Positions 50,840-58,603 of a stretch of 64,000 nt of DNA are shown in pieces. The stretch comes from Parachryseolinea silvisoli (lineage in GTDB: Bacteria > Bacteroidota > Bacteroidia > Cytophagales > Cyclobacteriaceae): positions 744,001 to 808,000 of the forward strand of contig NZ_JAIOAO010000002.1 of assembly GCF_021190955.1 (NCBI RefSeq), read 5' to 3'. Below the pieces are notes generated by a model. That model saw only the letters and a program-made list of their open reading frames with translations. It did not search any database and was not told the origin of the DNA. Made by a program: the position numbers and the translations under genes. The stretch's first letter is position 1; each line of letters begins with the position of its first letter.

Positions 50840-51436
50840 ATGCCAAAAGCAGAACAAACCCGGACATTTATCATCGAGCGCACGGCCCCCGTGTTTAACA
50901 TGAAAGGTTACGCGGGCACGTCGCTATCAGATCTCGAAAAGGCAACTGGCCTGACGAAGGGTAGCATTTACAACAACTTTGCGAACAAAGACGAAGTAGC
51001 CCTGGCCGCCTTTGACTACAACCTCAACATGGTCCACACGCTGATCCAATCGGAAATGGCCCTGGCTGACTCGGCGCACGAGAAGCTGATGGCGTACATA
51101 CGCGTTTACAGCGACCCTTCCTTTCGCAATGCTTTTCCAGAAGGCGGTTGCCCCATTCTAAATACCGCGATTGAGTCAGACGACACACACCCCGCGTTGC
51201 GTGAACGCGCGCATGCTGCCGTGATGGATTGGAAAGACACCATTGTGGCGGTAATCGAGCAAGGCATGCAGGCGGGCGAGTTTAAGGCGTCGGTCAACGC
51301 GCAAGAGGTGGCGGTGGCGATGGTGGCCATGATCGAAGGCGGCGTCATGATGGCGCGCGTGACAGGCAAGCCTGCCTTACTGAAAACGGTGATGCGTTCG
51401 GTCGAACATACCGTCAAAGAATTATTATCAGAATAA
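50840..51436 (+). CDS. TetR/AcrR family transcriptional regulator
   Basis: A 198-residue regulator. The N-terminal helix-turn-helix spans about 8-55 (FIIERTAPVFNMKGYAGTSLSDLEKATGLTKGSIYNNFANKD is the region, with recognition helix GSIYNNF). The C-terminal ligand domain includes FPEGGCPILN, which resembles the TetR_C_16/YcdC-like group. It probably represses its own operon through the palindrome at 50799-50818. The SDR gene follows after 19 bases, and a DUF2798 gene after that. The ligand is unknown. Confidence 0.93.
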   Translation: MPKAEQTRTFIIERTAPVFNMKGYAGTSLSDLEKATGLTKGSIYNNFANKDEVALAAFDYNLNMVHTLIQSEMALADSAHEKLMAYIRVYSDPSFRNAFPEGGCPILNTAIESDDTHPALRERAHAAVMDWKDTIVAVIEQGMQAGEFKASVNAQEVAVAMVAMIEGGVMMARVTGKPALLKTVMRSVEHTVKELLSE

Positions 51437-51455
51437 CTACACACAAGTATAAATT

Positions 51456-52199
51456 ATGAAAACAACAAACAACACCATCCTGATCACAGGCGGCAGTGCA
51501 GGCATTGGCCTGGAGCTCGCAAAACAATTTGACGCCGCGGGAAACAAAGTAATTATTACCGGTCGCGATGCCGGTCGGTTAAAGAAGGCCTCCGATCAGC
51601 TCCCCGGCGTAACAGGCATCGTAAGCGACGTAACCCGCGCAGCCGACGTCGACAAGCTCGTGGCTCAACTGCAAGCAGAATTCCCCAGCCTAAACGTTGT
51701 AATCAACAACGCAGGCCGGGCCTTTGTACACGACCTGGCCCTTGCAGAGGGTACGTACGATAAGGCGGCAGAAGAGATGGAGACCAACTACCTTTCGGTT
51801 ATTCGACTGAACGAAAAACTGATCCCGATTCTCCGCAAGCAACCGGAAGCAGCGATCGTCGACGTATCATCGATCGTGGCCTATACACCGAACCACATCA
51901 TTGCCACCTACAGCGCCACGAAAGCGGCCCTGCACTCATATACCGTGTCGCTACGCCACGCGCTATCAAAGAACAGCAGCATAAAAGTGTTTGAGCTCAT
52001 GCCGCCCCTGGTCAATACAGAGTTTTCGCACGACATCGGTGGCGCAGAACGTGGCATACCGCCAGCTGTAGTAGCCGCAGATTTGTTGGCGGCGTTCGAG
52101 CAAGACAGCTACGAAGTCCGCGTGGGCGACACAGCCTATATCTATGAGCTGAGCCGCACATCACCCAATGACGCTTTTGCTGTTCTGAACCCTGCATAA
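51456..52199 (+). CDS. Short-chain dehydrogenase/reductase (DltE-like)
   Basis: A 247-residue classical SDR. Cofactor loop TGGSAGIG (11-18), NNAG (84-87), catalytic Asn111, Ser138/139, Tyr152 and Lys156 (YSATK). The overall pattern and SRTSPNDAF C-terminus resemble DltE-like oxidoreductases. It uses NAD(P)H on an unidentified carbonyl substrate. It is the second gene of the TetR operon, so it is probably induced by the ligand that releases the repressor. Confidence 0.93.
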   Translation: MKTTNNTILITGGSAGIGLELAKQFDAAGNKVIITGRDAGRLKKASDQLPGVTGIVSDVTRAADVDKLVAQLQAEFPSLNVVINNAGRAFVHDLALAEGTYDKAAEEMETNYLSVIRLNEKLIPILRKQPEAAIVDVSSIVAYTPNHIIATYSATKAALHSYTVSLRHALSKNSSIKVFELMPPLVNTEFSHDIGGAERGIPPAVVAADLLAAFEQDSYEVRVGDTAYIYELSRTSPNDAFAVLNPA

Positions 52200-52217
52200 G
52201 CAACGACCCTGCAACCA

Positions 52218-52448
52218 ATGAAAACAGAACTGAAACAAAAGATAGCCTTCGCCTTACTCATGGGCATCGTTACAACAGGCGTTATTTCATTTACGCTGAT
52301 TAGTATTAACGTAGGCTTCACGGAGCGCTTCTGGCAAATTTGGCTCCGATCATGGGTCATGGCCTATATCGTAGTGATCCCCGCCATTTTAATCATCGGC
52401 CCCAGGATTCAGGTACTGGTTCATCGGTTGATTCCGCACAGAGAATAG
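52218..52448 (+). CDS. DUF2798 family small membrane protein
   Basis: A 76-residue protein with two transmembrane helices (about 8-30 and 43-64), the second followed by GPRIQVLVHRLIP. This matches DUF2798. It is third in the TetR-SDR-DUF2798 operon. The family is often co-regulated with stress or detoxification genes, but its function is not known. Confidence 0.88.
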   Translation: MKTELKQKIAFALLMGIVTTGVISFTLISINVGFTERFWQIWLRSWVMAYIVVIPAILIIGPRIQVLVHRLIPHRE

Positions 52449-52454
52449 TCAGTG

Positions 52455-52493
52455 GCAAAATAAAGGGCTTACACCGTAAGCCCTTTATTTTGC
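52455..52493. terminator. Perfect 18-bp terminator overlapping the 3' end of the convergent GNAT gene
   Basis: GCAAAATAAAGGGCTTAC (52455-52472) and GTAAGCCCTTTATTTTGC (52476-52493) are perfect complements with a 3-base loop. The right arm and the end of the left arm encode the last eight codons and the stop of the acetyltransferase on the minus strand. Confidence 0.92.
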
Positions 52494-52960
52494 AATAAAC
52501 TTTCCAATTGCCCGCGCTCCAGCGAGCAATTCATCCAACTACCATCAATCGCCGCCCCATACTTCTTATAAAACTCAATGGCCGGCGTATTCCAATCCAA
52601 CACCTGCCAGATCATACCATTACAATTTTCATCCAGCGCACATTGCATCGTCCGGTTGAAAAGCTCCTGCCCAATGCCGCCGCCACGTTGGCTTTCGGTA
52701 ACGATGATGTCCTCCAAATAAAGCCGCTTCCCCTTCCACGTAGAATACCGCCAGTAATACAGCGACAACCCCACAATACCCTGCTCATTCTCGGCTACAA
52801 AAAAACCGTAGATGGGCGTGGGTCCAAAGCCGTCGCGCTCCATTTGCTCGACGGTATTTGTTACTTCGTGAGGCGCGCGTTCAAACAATGCCAGTTCTTT
52901 AATAAGCTCCAGCACGCGCGATAAATCTTCTTTTTTTCCTTTGCGAATCTGAAATGCCAT
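52469..52960 (-). CDS. GNAT N-acetyltransferase, spermidine/diamine acetyltransferase-like
   Basis: A 163-residue GNAT enzyme. The acetyl-CoA loop is ESQRGGGIGQELF. The YYWRYSTWKGKRLYLEDIIV block and NTPAIEFYKKYGA near the end match the SAT1-like group that acetylates diamines, polyamines or thialysine. If so it would connect with putrescine formation by AguA/AguB elsewhere in this window. Its last codons and stop lie within a strong convergent terminator. It starts nine bases after the prolyl oligopeptidase gene ends in the opposite sense of numbering (both minus strand, with the GNAT gene downstream). Confidence 0.88.
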   Translation of the reverse strand: MAFQIRKGKKEDLSRVLELIKELALFERAPHEVTNTVEQMERDGFGPTPIYGFFVAENEQGIVGLSLYYWRYSTWKGKRLYLEDIIVTESQRGGGIGQELFNRTMQCALDENCNGMIWQVLDWNTPAIEFYKKYGAAIDGSWMNCSLERGQLESLLQNKGLTV

Positions 52961-52969
52961 GATGATTAT

Positions 52970-55114
52970 TTACATATCTTTTTTAGCGAGCGGCGGCACG
53001 ACACCCATGTTGTACCAGCTGAAGGCAAATTGATCGGCGTCGAGATCGATAGCCTTCGACAGGTTCGATGCGCCATGGGCGGACTTCGTGTCAATGCGGA
53101 TCAACACCGGTGTTTCGCCGGCATGATATTCTTGCAGCGTCGCCGCGAATTTAAAGGAGTGGGCAGGCACCACACGGTCGTCATGATCAGCCGTGTTCAC
53201 CATCGTGGCCGGATAACGCGTACCAGCCTTGATATTATGAAGCGGTGAATACCCTCTCAGGTAGTCAAACATTTCTTTTGAGTCGCTTGCCATGCCGTAA
53301 TCAGGCGCCCATCCCGGGCCAGCCGAGAACTGATGGTAACGCAACATGTCCATGACACCCACACCCGGCAATGCTACTTTAAACAAGTCGGGACGTTGGG
53401 TCATACACGCGCCCACCAGAAGCCCACCGTTGGAACCACCTTTGATGGCGAGATGATCGGCGGACGTATACTTTTCTTTGATGAGGTATTCAGCGGCCGC
53501 AATAAAGTCGTCGAAGACGTTCTGCTTTTGCAGTTTGGTGCCGGCCTTGTGCCAGGTTTCGCCGTACTCGCCACCCCCGCGAATGTTGGGGAGCGCATAG
53601 ACGCCGCCGTTCTCGAGCCATACCAGCAGGGAGGGATAAAAGACCGGTGTCAGCGAAATGTTAAAGCCACCGTAGCCATACAACAGGGTAGCATTTTTGC
53701 CGTCCAGCGTCAGGCCGCGTTTGTGTACGATGAACATCGGCACTTTTGTACCGTCCTTGCTCGTGTAAAACACTTGCTTCATTTCGTAGTCGTCGGCGTT
53801 GAAGTTCACCTTGGGTTGTGCATAGAGTGTCGATTTGCCGCCGGCGATGTCATAGCGGAAGATGGTCGTGGGGTAGAGAAACGACGTGAAGCTGTAGAAC
53901 ACTTCTTTCGCGTCTTTCTTTCCACCACCCCAGCCGGCAGCGCCAATGCCGGGCAGTGCTACGTCGTGCTCGAACTTGCCGTTCAGGTCAAATTGCTTGA
54001 TGAGCGACTTTACGTCTGCGGTATATTCGGCAAACAGCTTGCCGCCAATGGAGCTGAAGGCAGCTACGTCTTTTGTTTCGGGTATCAGGTCCTTCCAATG
54101 TTCTTTGGACGGGGCAGAAATGTCTGCTATGACCAGCCGGTTGTTAGGCGCTTTGTAATTTGTCTGGATATATAGTTTCGAGCCTACGTTCTCGACAAAG
54201 GAGTGGTCGTTATCCTGGTCGCCCACCAGGGTGACGATCTTGCTGCCGGCGTCGTTCAGGTCTTTGATGTACAACTCCTGACCCGATGTGCCGTTGGTAG
54301 CGACGATTACGAGGAACCGCTCGTCTTCAGTAACCAGGGCGTCGAGGTAACGCTTCGGATTTTTGTCGTCGCCAAAGATCAATACATCTTCGCTGCGCGG
54401 TGTGCCGACGCGGTGGTAATACAATTTTTGATTTTCAGCTTTGGCCAGCAGCTTGCTGCCCTCTGGCTTGTCGTATGCCGTGTAATAAAACGAGTCGTTG
54501 CCCTTCCACGCGATGGAGGCAAACTTCAAGTCGTGTAGCGTGTCTTCCAATACACGTTTAGACACGGCGTCAATGACGATGGCGTCGTTCCAGTCGGAGC
54601 CACTGCGAGAGACCAGGTATACCAGGCGCGATCCGTCGTTTGTATAACTCAGGCCGGCGAGTTTCGTTGTGCCGTCGGCAGAAAAGGTATTGGGATCGAG
54701 AAATACTTCGGCGGCGCCATTTTCGCCCTTCTTGCGGTAATATACGTTTTGGTTTTGCAGGCCGTCGTTCTTGGCAAAGTACAGGTAGTCGCCTTTGCGG
54801 AAGGGCGTGCCCAACCGTTCGTAGTTATATACTTCGCGGAGGCGGCTTTTGATCGCATCGCGATACGGTATCTTGGAAAGGTAGCTCGCGGTTACTTCGT
54901 TTTGTGCTTCAACCCACTCGCCCGTCTCCCGTGCGGTGTCGTTTTCCAGCCAGCGGTACGGATCTGCTACGGCTGTTTCGAAATAGGTGTCAACGGTGTC
55001 TACTTTTCTTGTTTGAGGATATTTCATGGAATCAGTATGTTCTTCTTTGCCGGGTGTACAGGCTGTGATGGAAAAAGCCAGGCACGCAGCGATCGGGATG
55101 ATAAAAGTCTTCAT
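52970..55114 (-). CDS. Prolyl oligopeptidase (S9A), lipoprotein
   Basis: A 714-residue prolyl oligopeptidase. The N-terminal lipobox ends at Cys19 (SITAC). The beta-propeller (about 90-430) starts after DPYRWLEND. The catalytic domain has Ser561 in KGGSNGGLL, Asp at 645-646 in ADHDDRV and His680 in SAHGAS, all at the spacing of porcine POP. It cleaves short peptides after proline, probably in the periplasm or outer-membrane face. An in-frame upstream start at 55138 adds eight residues before the signal; ATG 55112-55114 is chosen. It lies just upstream of the GNAT gene on the same strand. Confidence 0.96.
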   Translation of the reverse strand: MKTFIIPIAACLAFSITACTPGKEEHTDSMKYPQTRKVDTVDTYFETAVADPYRWLENDTARETGEWVEAQNEVTASYLSKIPYRDAIKSRLREVYNYERLGTPFRKGDYLYFAKNDGLQNQNVYYRKKGENGAAEVFLDPNTFSADGTTKLAGLSYTNDGSRLVYLVSRSGSDWNDAIVIDAVSKRVLEDTLHDLKFASIAWKGNDSFYYTAYDKPEGSKLLAKAENQKLYYHRVGTPRSEDVLIFGDDKNPKRYLDALVTEDERFLVIVATNGTSGQELYIKDLNDAGSKIVTLVGDQDNDHSFVENVGSKLYIQTNYKAPNNRLVIADISAPSKEHWKDLIPETKDVAAFSSIGGKLFAEYTADVKSLIKQFDLNGKFEHDVALPGIGAAGWGGGKKDAKEVFYSFTSFLYPTTIFRYDIAGGKSTLYAQPKVNFNADDYEMKQVFYTSKDGTKVPMFIVHKRGLTLDGKNATLLYGYGGFNISLTPVFYPSLLVWLENGGVYALPNIRGGGEYGETWHKAGTKLQKQNVFDDFIAAAEYLIKEKYTSADHLAIKGGSNGGLLVGACMTQRPDLFKVALPGVGVMDMLRYHQFSAGPGWAPDYGMASDSKEMFDYLRGYSPLHNIKAGTRYPATMVNTADHDDRVVPAHSFKFAATLQEYHAGETPVLIRIDTKSAHGASNLSKAIDLDADQFAFSWYNMGVVPPLAKKDM

Positions 55115-55247
55115 GGTCGGGGTTAATGGTATTGGCACTCAAAGTAACGCTGCGGAATGAATTCCCCAAGACAAGTTTGGTAATCGGCCAAACCGGCAGG
55201 CACTATTTCTTTCTGGTAGGATATCTGTAGTATAGATAACCTCCTGT

Positions 55248-56015
55248 ATGAGCAAGCAAAAACTTCTGGCCGGCCTGGCCATCGTTTCTTTCGCCGGAAC
55301 GATCGCCGTCAATGCCCTGGCAAACCTTCTGCCGATCAATGGATTGAATACAGGGCAAGTATCCAACCGCTATCCCAGCCTTTTCACACCCGACGGAACG
55401 ACCTTCCTCATCTGGAATGTCATCTATCTGTTGCTGGTGGGTTTTGTGGCCCTGGCCTGGAATCGCCGGCATTTATCGGTGGTACAACAGGTATTGCCAT
55501 GGTTCGTCGGCACCAATGTGCTTAACATGGCGTGGATCCTCGTGTGGCATTACCTGTTTATCGAGGTGTCGGTGTTGATTATGTTGATGCTGCTCACCGT
55601 GCTGGCCCGCATCTTTGTCACAATTTACAGCGCACGGTTGGCCGACTGGAAGGAAAAGACCTTTATTCGGCTTTCATTTGTTTGTTACCTGGCGTGGATT
55701 TGCGTGGCGACCATGGCCAATGTCGCCGCACTGCTGGTATCGGTTCGATGGCAAGGCGGTCCGTTATCGCCACAGGCATGGACCGTCGTGATGATGATCG
55801 CAGCCGCCTCACTGGCATTCTTTATGGCGTGGCGGTATAATGTGCCGGCATTTATACTGGTGGTGATGTGGGCCCTGCTGGGCATCTACCTGCGCTGGCG
55901 CCACACCGAGTTCACGGGCTTGATCTATACCGCCATGATGCTTGTGCTGGCGCTGGGCGCTGCGTTTATCGCACTCTCACGCAAAACAGGAGAAATCAAG
56001 ACCGGTCGTGCTTAG
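55248..56015 (+). CDS. TspO/MBR-like tryptophan-rich membrane protein
   Basis: A 255-residue integral membrane protein with about seven hydrophobic segments. The first part (NALANLLPINGLNTGQVSN, then LFTPDGTTFLIWNVIYLLL) is characteristic of the larger TspO-related 'tryptophan-rich sensory protein' group, with scattered Trp (IWN, LAWNRRH, MAWILVWHYL). Ligands of TspO are porphyrins and lipids, but the role of this longer form is not defined. Its stop overlaps the convergent NdpA-like gene by four bases. Confidence 0.78.
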   Translation: MSKQKLLAGLAIVSFAGTIAVNALANLLPINGLNTGQVSNRYPSLFTPDGTTFLIWNVIYLLLVGFVALAWNRRHLSVVQQVLPWFVGTNVLNMAWILVWHYLFIEVSVLIMLMLLTVLARIFVTIYSARLADWKEKTFIRLSFVCYLAWICVATMANVAALLVSVRWQGGPLSPQAWTVVMMIAAASLAFFMAWRYNVPAFILVVMWALLGIYLRWRHTEFTGLIYTAMMLVLALGAAFIALSRKTGEIKTGRA

Positions 56016-57043
56016 CTTTCGCTATCGAAGTAAAGTTTATAATAGTGCTTCCCTTGCACTTCGTCAAATCCCTTTTCGATTAGTTCACGATTGCCGTGAA
56101 TATAGATGTGAAAGTTCTTGTCCAGCTTGAGCACCGTCTTAAAAACTTTGGCCTGGCGCTTCACCGCCTGAACCGAGATCTCAAACTGATCCATGGCGTC
56201 GAATTCGTTTTCGGCCATAAAGTTCTTACCGTAATTACGGAAGGACTCGATCACGTCGGCGTCACCCAGCACACTCGTCTCGAACTCGGCTTTGCTAAAC
56301 TCTTCGTTTGACTTGAAGAAATCTACGGATCGGTTGAGAAGATCGATTTTTTCAGCCTTCGACACGTTAAACTCTTCTGACAGTTGCTCGGATACAAACT
56401 GCCGCGTCATGTTCATGAAGTTGCTGGTATGATGAAATGCATCCGATTGCGGCTTGACATTCAGGAAATCATGTTTCCAGAAATGAGCGTCTGACTTGTT
56501 GTCGACGACCATTACTTTAAAGCCCGACCCCCGCTCGGTGTCAAGGATGATACAGCCTTTATCCAGCTTGCGCACGTTGGTGCCTTCGTCGGTATAGAGC
56601 TCGAAATCGCGCGTCAGCTTGAGGTAGTTCTCTTTATTTTCAGTTTTAAAGATGCCTACACCATTGAATAGCTCGTGATCTACTTCGATGCCTTTGACGT
56701 AGGCTACGTACAGCTCGCCCGCTTTGATGTTAGGGTGCTGTGTCGCGCCGAAGAGATGCTTGGCGATGTTAATGGAGTTATCAAACAGCGAATACGGATC
56801 ATCAAAGATATCGCTGGCAAACCGGTAAAGCGGGTTGAGCGTAAAATCCTCATTGGAGAAGGTAAACGAATAAAACTCCGGCGTCGTAAAACCTGATAGG
56901 AAGTACGATCGTAGTAAGCTGACAAGATGATCATCTTGCAGCTCGAACGGACCCTCTGATAATTTCAACGGGTCGCCGTTAGCGTTGTTGCCTACGAAAT
57001 GCGCAGCGACCTGCTGCAGCGAGCTGAGTGCTATATTGATCAT
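56012..57043 (-). CDS. Nucleoid-associated protein, NdpA/YejK-like
   Basis: A 343-residue protein of the NdpA family (PF04245). Features include AHFVGNNANGDPLKLSEGPF at the start, the YVAYVKGIEVDHELFNGVGIFKTENKENYL segment, and KNFHIYIHGNRELIEKG near the C-terminus. Gamma-proteobacterial YejK binds nucleoid DNA; Bacteroidota members carry the same fold but are less studied. It lies nine bases downstream of the serS stop on the minus strand, suggesting co-transcription with serS. Confidence 0.88.
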   Translation of the reverse strand: MINIALSSLQQVAAHFVGNNANGDPLKLSEGPFELQDDHLVSLLRSYFLSGFTTPEFYSFTFSNEDFTLNPLYRFASDIFDDPYSLFDNSINIAKHLFGATQHPNIKAGELYVAYVKGIEVDHELFNGVGIFKTENKENYLKLTRDFELYTDEGTNVRKLDKGCIILDTERGSGFKVMVVDNKSDAHFWKHDFLNVKPQSDAFHHTSNFMNMTRQFVSEQLSEEFNVSKAEKIDLLNRSVDFFKSNEEFSKAEFETSVLGDADVIESFRNYGKNFMAENEFDAMDQFEISVQAVKRQAKVFKTVLKLDKNFHIYIHGNRELIEKGFDEVQGKHYYKLYFDSES

Positions 57044-57052
57044 GCCTTCCGC

Positions 57053-58327
57053 CTACGCAATTAGGTCAAAACCAGTATATGGCACCAGCACCTTCGGAAT
57101 CCGAATGCCTTCCGGTGTTTGGTTATTTTCCAGAATAGAGGCCACGATGCGTGGCAACGCCAGTGCGCTACCGTTCAGGGTGTGCAGCAATTGCATTTTG
57201 CCTTCTTTATTTTTGTAGCGAAGCTTCAGGCGATTTGCCTGGAACGTTTCGAAGTTGCTCACCGAGCTTACCTCCAGCCAGCGCTGTTGCGCCGCGGAGA
57301 ATACCTCCAGGTCGTAGGTCATGGCCGAGCCGAAGCCCATGTCACCGCCACAGAGCAACAGCTTGCGGTAGGGAAGCTCGAGCTTCTCTAACAAGCCTTG
57401 TACATGTGCGCACATGATTTCGAGCGTTTCGTATGATTCCTCCGGCTTGCGGATTTGTACAATCTCCACCTTGTCGAACTGGTGCAGGCGGTTGAGCCCG
57501 CGCACATGCGCGCCCCAGCTGCCGGCCTCGCGGCGGAAGCACGGCGTATAGCCTGCGTTTTTGACGGGCAGTTCGTTGTCGCCGAGAATAACGTCTCGGT
57601 ATAGGTTCGTAATGGGTACTTCTGCCGTGGGAATTAAATACAGACCATCTTCGTTTACAAAGTACATCTGGCCTTCTTTATCCGGCAGCTGGCCGGTACC
57701 ATAGCCGGAATCTGCGTTCACCACAATGGGTGGTTGTATTTCGCGATAGCCCTGGCTCACGGCTTCATCCAGGAAGAAGTTGATGAGAGCACGCTGCAAA
57801 CGAGCGCCTTTGCCTTTGTATACCGGGAATCCTGCACCGGCGATTTTGGTACCCAGGTCAAAGTCGATGATGTCGTATTTCTTGATAAGTTCCCAATGCG
57901 GCTGTGCGTCGGCCGGCAAGGTCGGTACCATGCCGTGCTGGTATACCGTCACGTTGTCTTCGGCGCCGACACCTGCGGGAACATTCGAATGGGGTATATT
58001 GGGGATTTTATACAACAGTTCGAGTTGTTTCTGATCAAACTCTTCGAACGATGCTTCCAGGTTTTTCACGTTTTCTTTGTCCGCGGCTACAGCCGCGCGC
58101 AGTGCGGTAGCGTCTGCGGATTGGCCCGACTTCATCAGCTCGCCAATCTTCTTGGCATCGGCGTTTGACTTTGCTTTGAGCTCGTCGAGTGCTTTTTGAG
58201 TATCACGACGACGTTGATCGTTCTCGAGTACCGCGCGAACCAGTGTTTCCCCATCCTTGAAATTACGTTTTCGTAAGCCTTCCAGGATGGTGTTGGTTTG
58301 TTCGCGGATCGCTGCTACCTGTAACAT
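57053..58327 (-). CDS. serS: Seryl-tRNA synthetase
   Basis: A 424-residue class II synthetase. The N-terminal coiled-coil arm that binds tRNA-Ser covers about 30-105. Motif 2 is CFRREAGSWGAHVRGLNRLHQF, TAEVPITN binds serine, and motif 3 (LNGSALALPRIVASILEN) is near the C-terminus. A -7-like TATTTTTG (minus strand, 58351-58358) lies 24 bases before the ATG inside a 9-bp hairpin. It is divergent from rho. Confidence 0.98.
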   Translation of the reverse strand: MLQVAAIREQTNTILEGLRKRNFKDGETLVRAVLENDQRRRDTQKALDELKAKSNADAKKIGELMKSGQSADATALRAAVAADKENVKNLEASFEEFDQKQLELLYKIPNIPHSNVPAGVGAEDNVTVYQHGMVPTLPADAQPHWELIKKYDIIDFDLGTKIAGAGFPVYKGKGARLQRALINFFLDEAVSQGYREIQPPIVVNADSGYGTGQLPDKEGQMYFVNEDGLYLIPTAEVPITNLYRDVILGDNELPVKNAGYTPCFRREAGSWGAHVRGLNRLHQFDKVEIVQIRKPEESYETLEIMCAHVQGLLEKLELPYRKLLLCGGDMGFGSAMTYDLEVFSAAQQRWLEVSSVSNFETFQANRLKLRYKNKEGKMQLLHTLNGSALALPRIVASILENNQTPEGIRIPKVLVPYTGFDLIA

Positions 58328-58347
58328 TGTGTATGATTTTTTAGAGG

Positions 58348-58370
58348 ATCAAAAATAGGTTTTTTGATCG
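58348..58370. promoter_or_regulatory. Hairpin/dyad over the serS -7 element
   Basis: GATCAAAAA (58348-58356) and TTTTTGATC (58362-58370) are perfect complements with a 5-base loop. The minus-strand -7 box TATTTTTG (58351-58358) lies within the dyad, so it may be an operator for serS. Confidence 0.35.
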
Positions 58371-58409
58371 TCCAGCAGGGTTTTCACGTGAAGAAAATAT
58401 TTTTAACCG

Positions 58410-58440
58410 TTTGATAATTTTCAATTTTCGGCTATACTTG
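58410..58440 (+). promoter_or_regulatory. Bacteroidota-type promoter of rho
   Basis: TTTG (58410-58413) and TATACTTG (58433-58440, 7 of 8 with TAnnTTTG) are separated by exactly 19 bases. The expected mRNA leader before rho is about 155 bases. Confidence 0.7.
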
Positions 58441-58542
58441 CAGGGTCGTTCGGCTTTTATCTCCAGCCCTCTGAATAAATCCGGAATTTTTAATCAAATT
58501 TTTGTCCTGTATTTCATCTGTTTACCCTGTTACCATACAGCC

Positions 58543-58575
58543 ATGGTGCTGAGCAACGTATTCAATCATTTTTAA
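58543..58575 (+). CDS. Possible leader peptide in the rho mRNA leader
   Basis: ATG GTG CTG AGC begins a 10-codon frame ([10 protein letters not shown]) ending in TAA at 58573-58575, 28 bases before the rho ATG. It lies in the pyrimidine-rich 155-base leader between the rho promoter and rho. E. coli rho also has a short leader peptide and is autoregulated in its leader. The similarity is positional only, and translation is unproven. Confidence 0.25.
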   Translation: MVLSNVFNHF

Positions 58576-58603
58576 TAAAAAATTCAATCCATTTCCCATT
58601 CCC

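Noticed and set aside
50638-50898. 86-codon ORF upstream of the TetR gene
   Set aside because: It overlaps the TetR start in another frame and runs through the operator palindrome; its composition is not protein-like.
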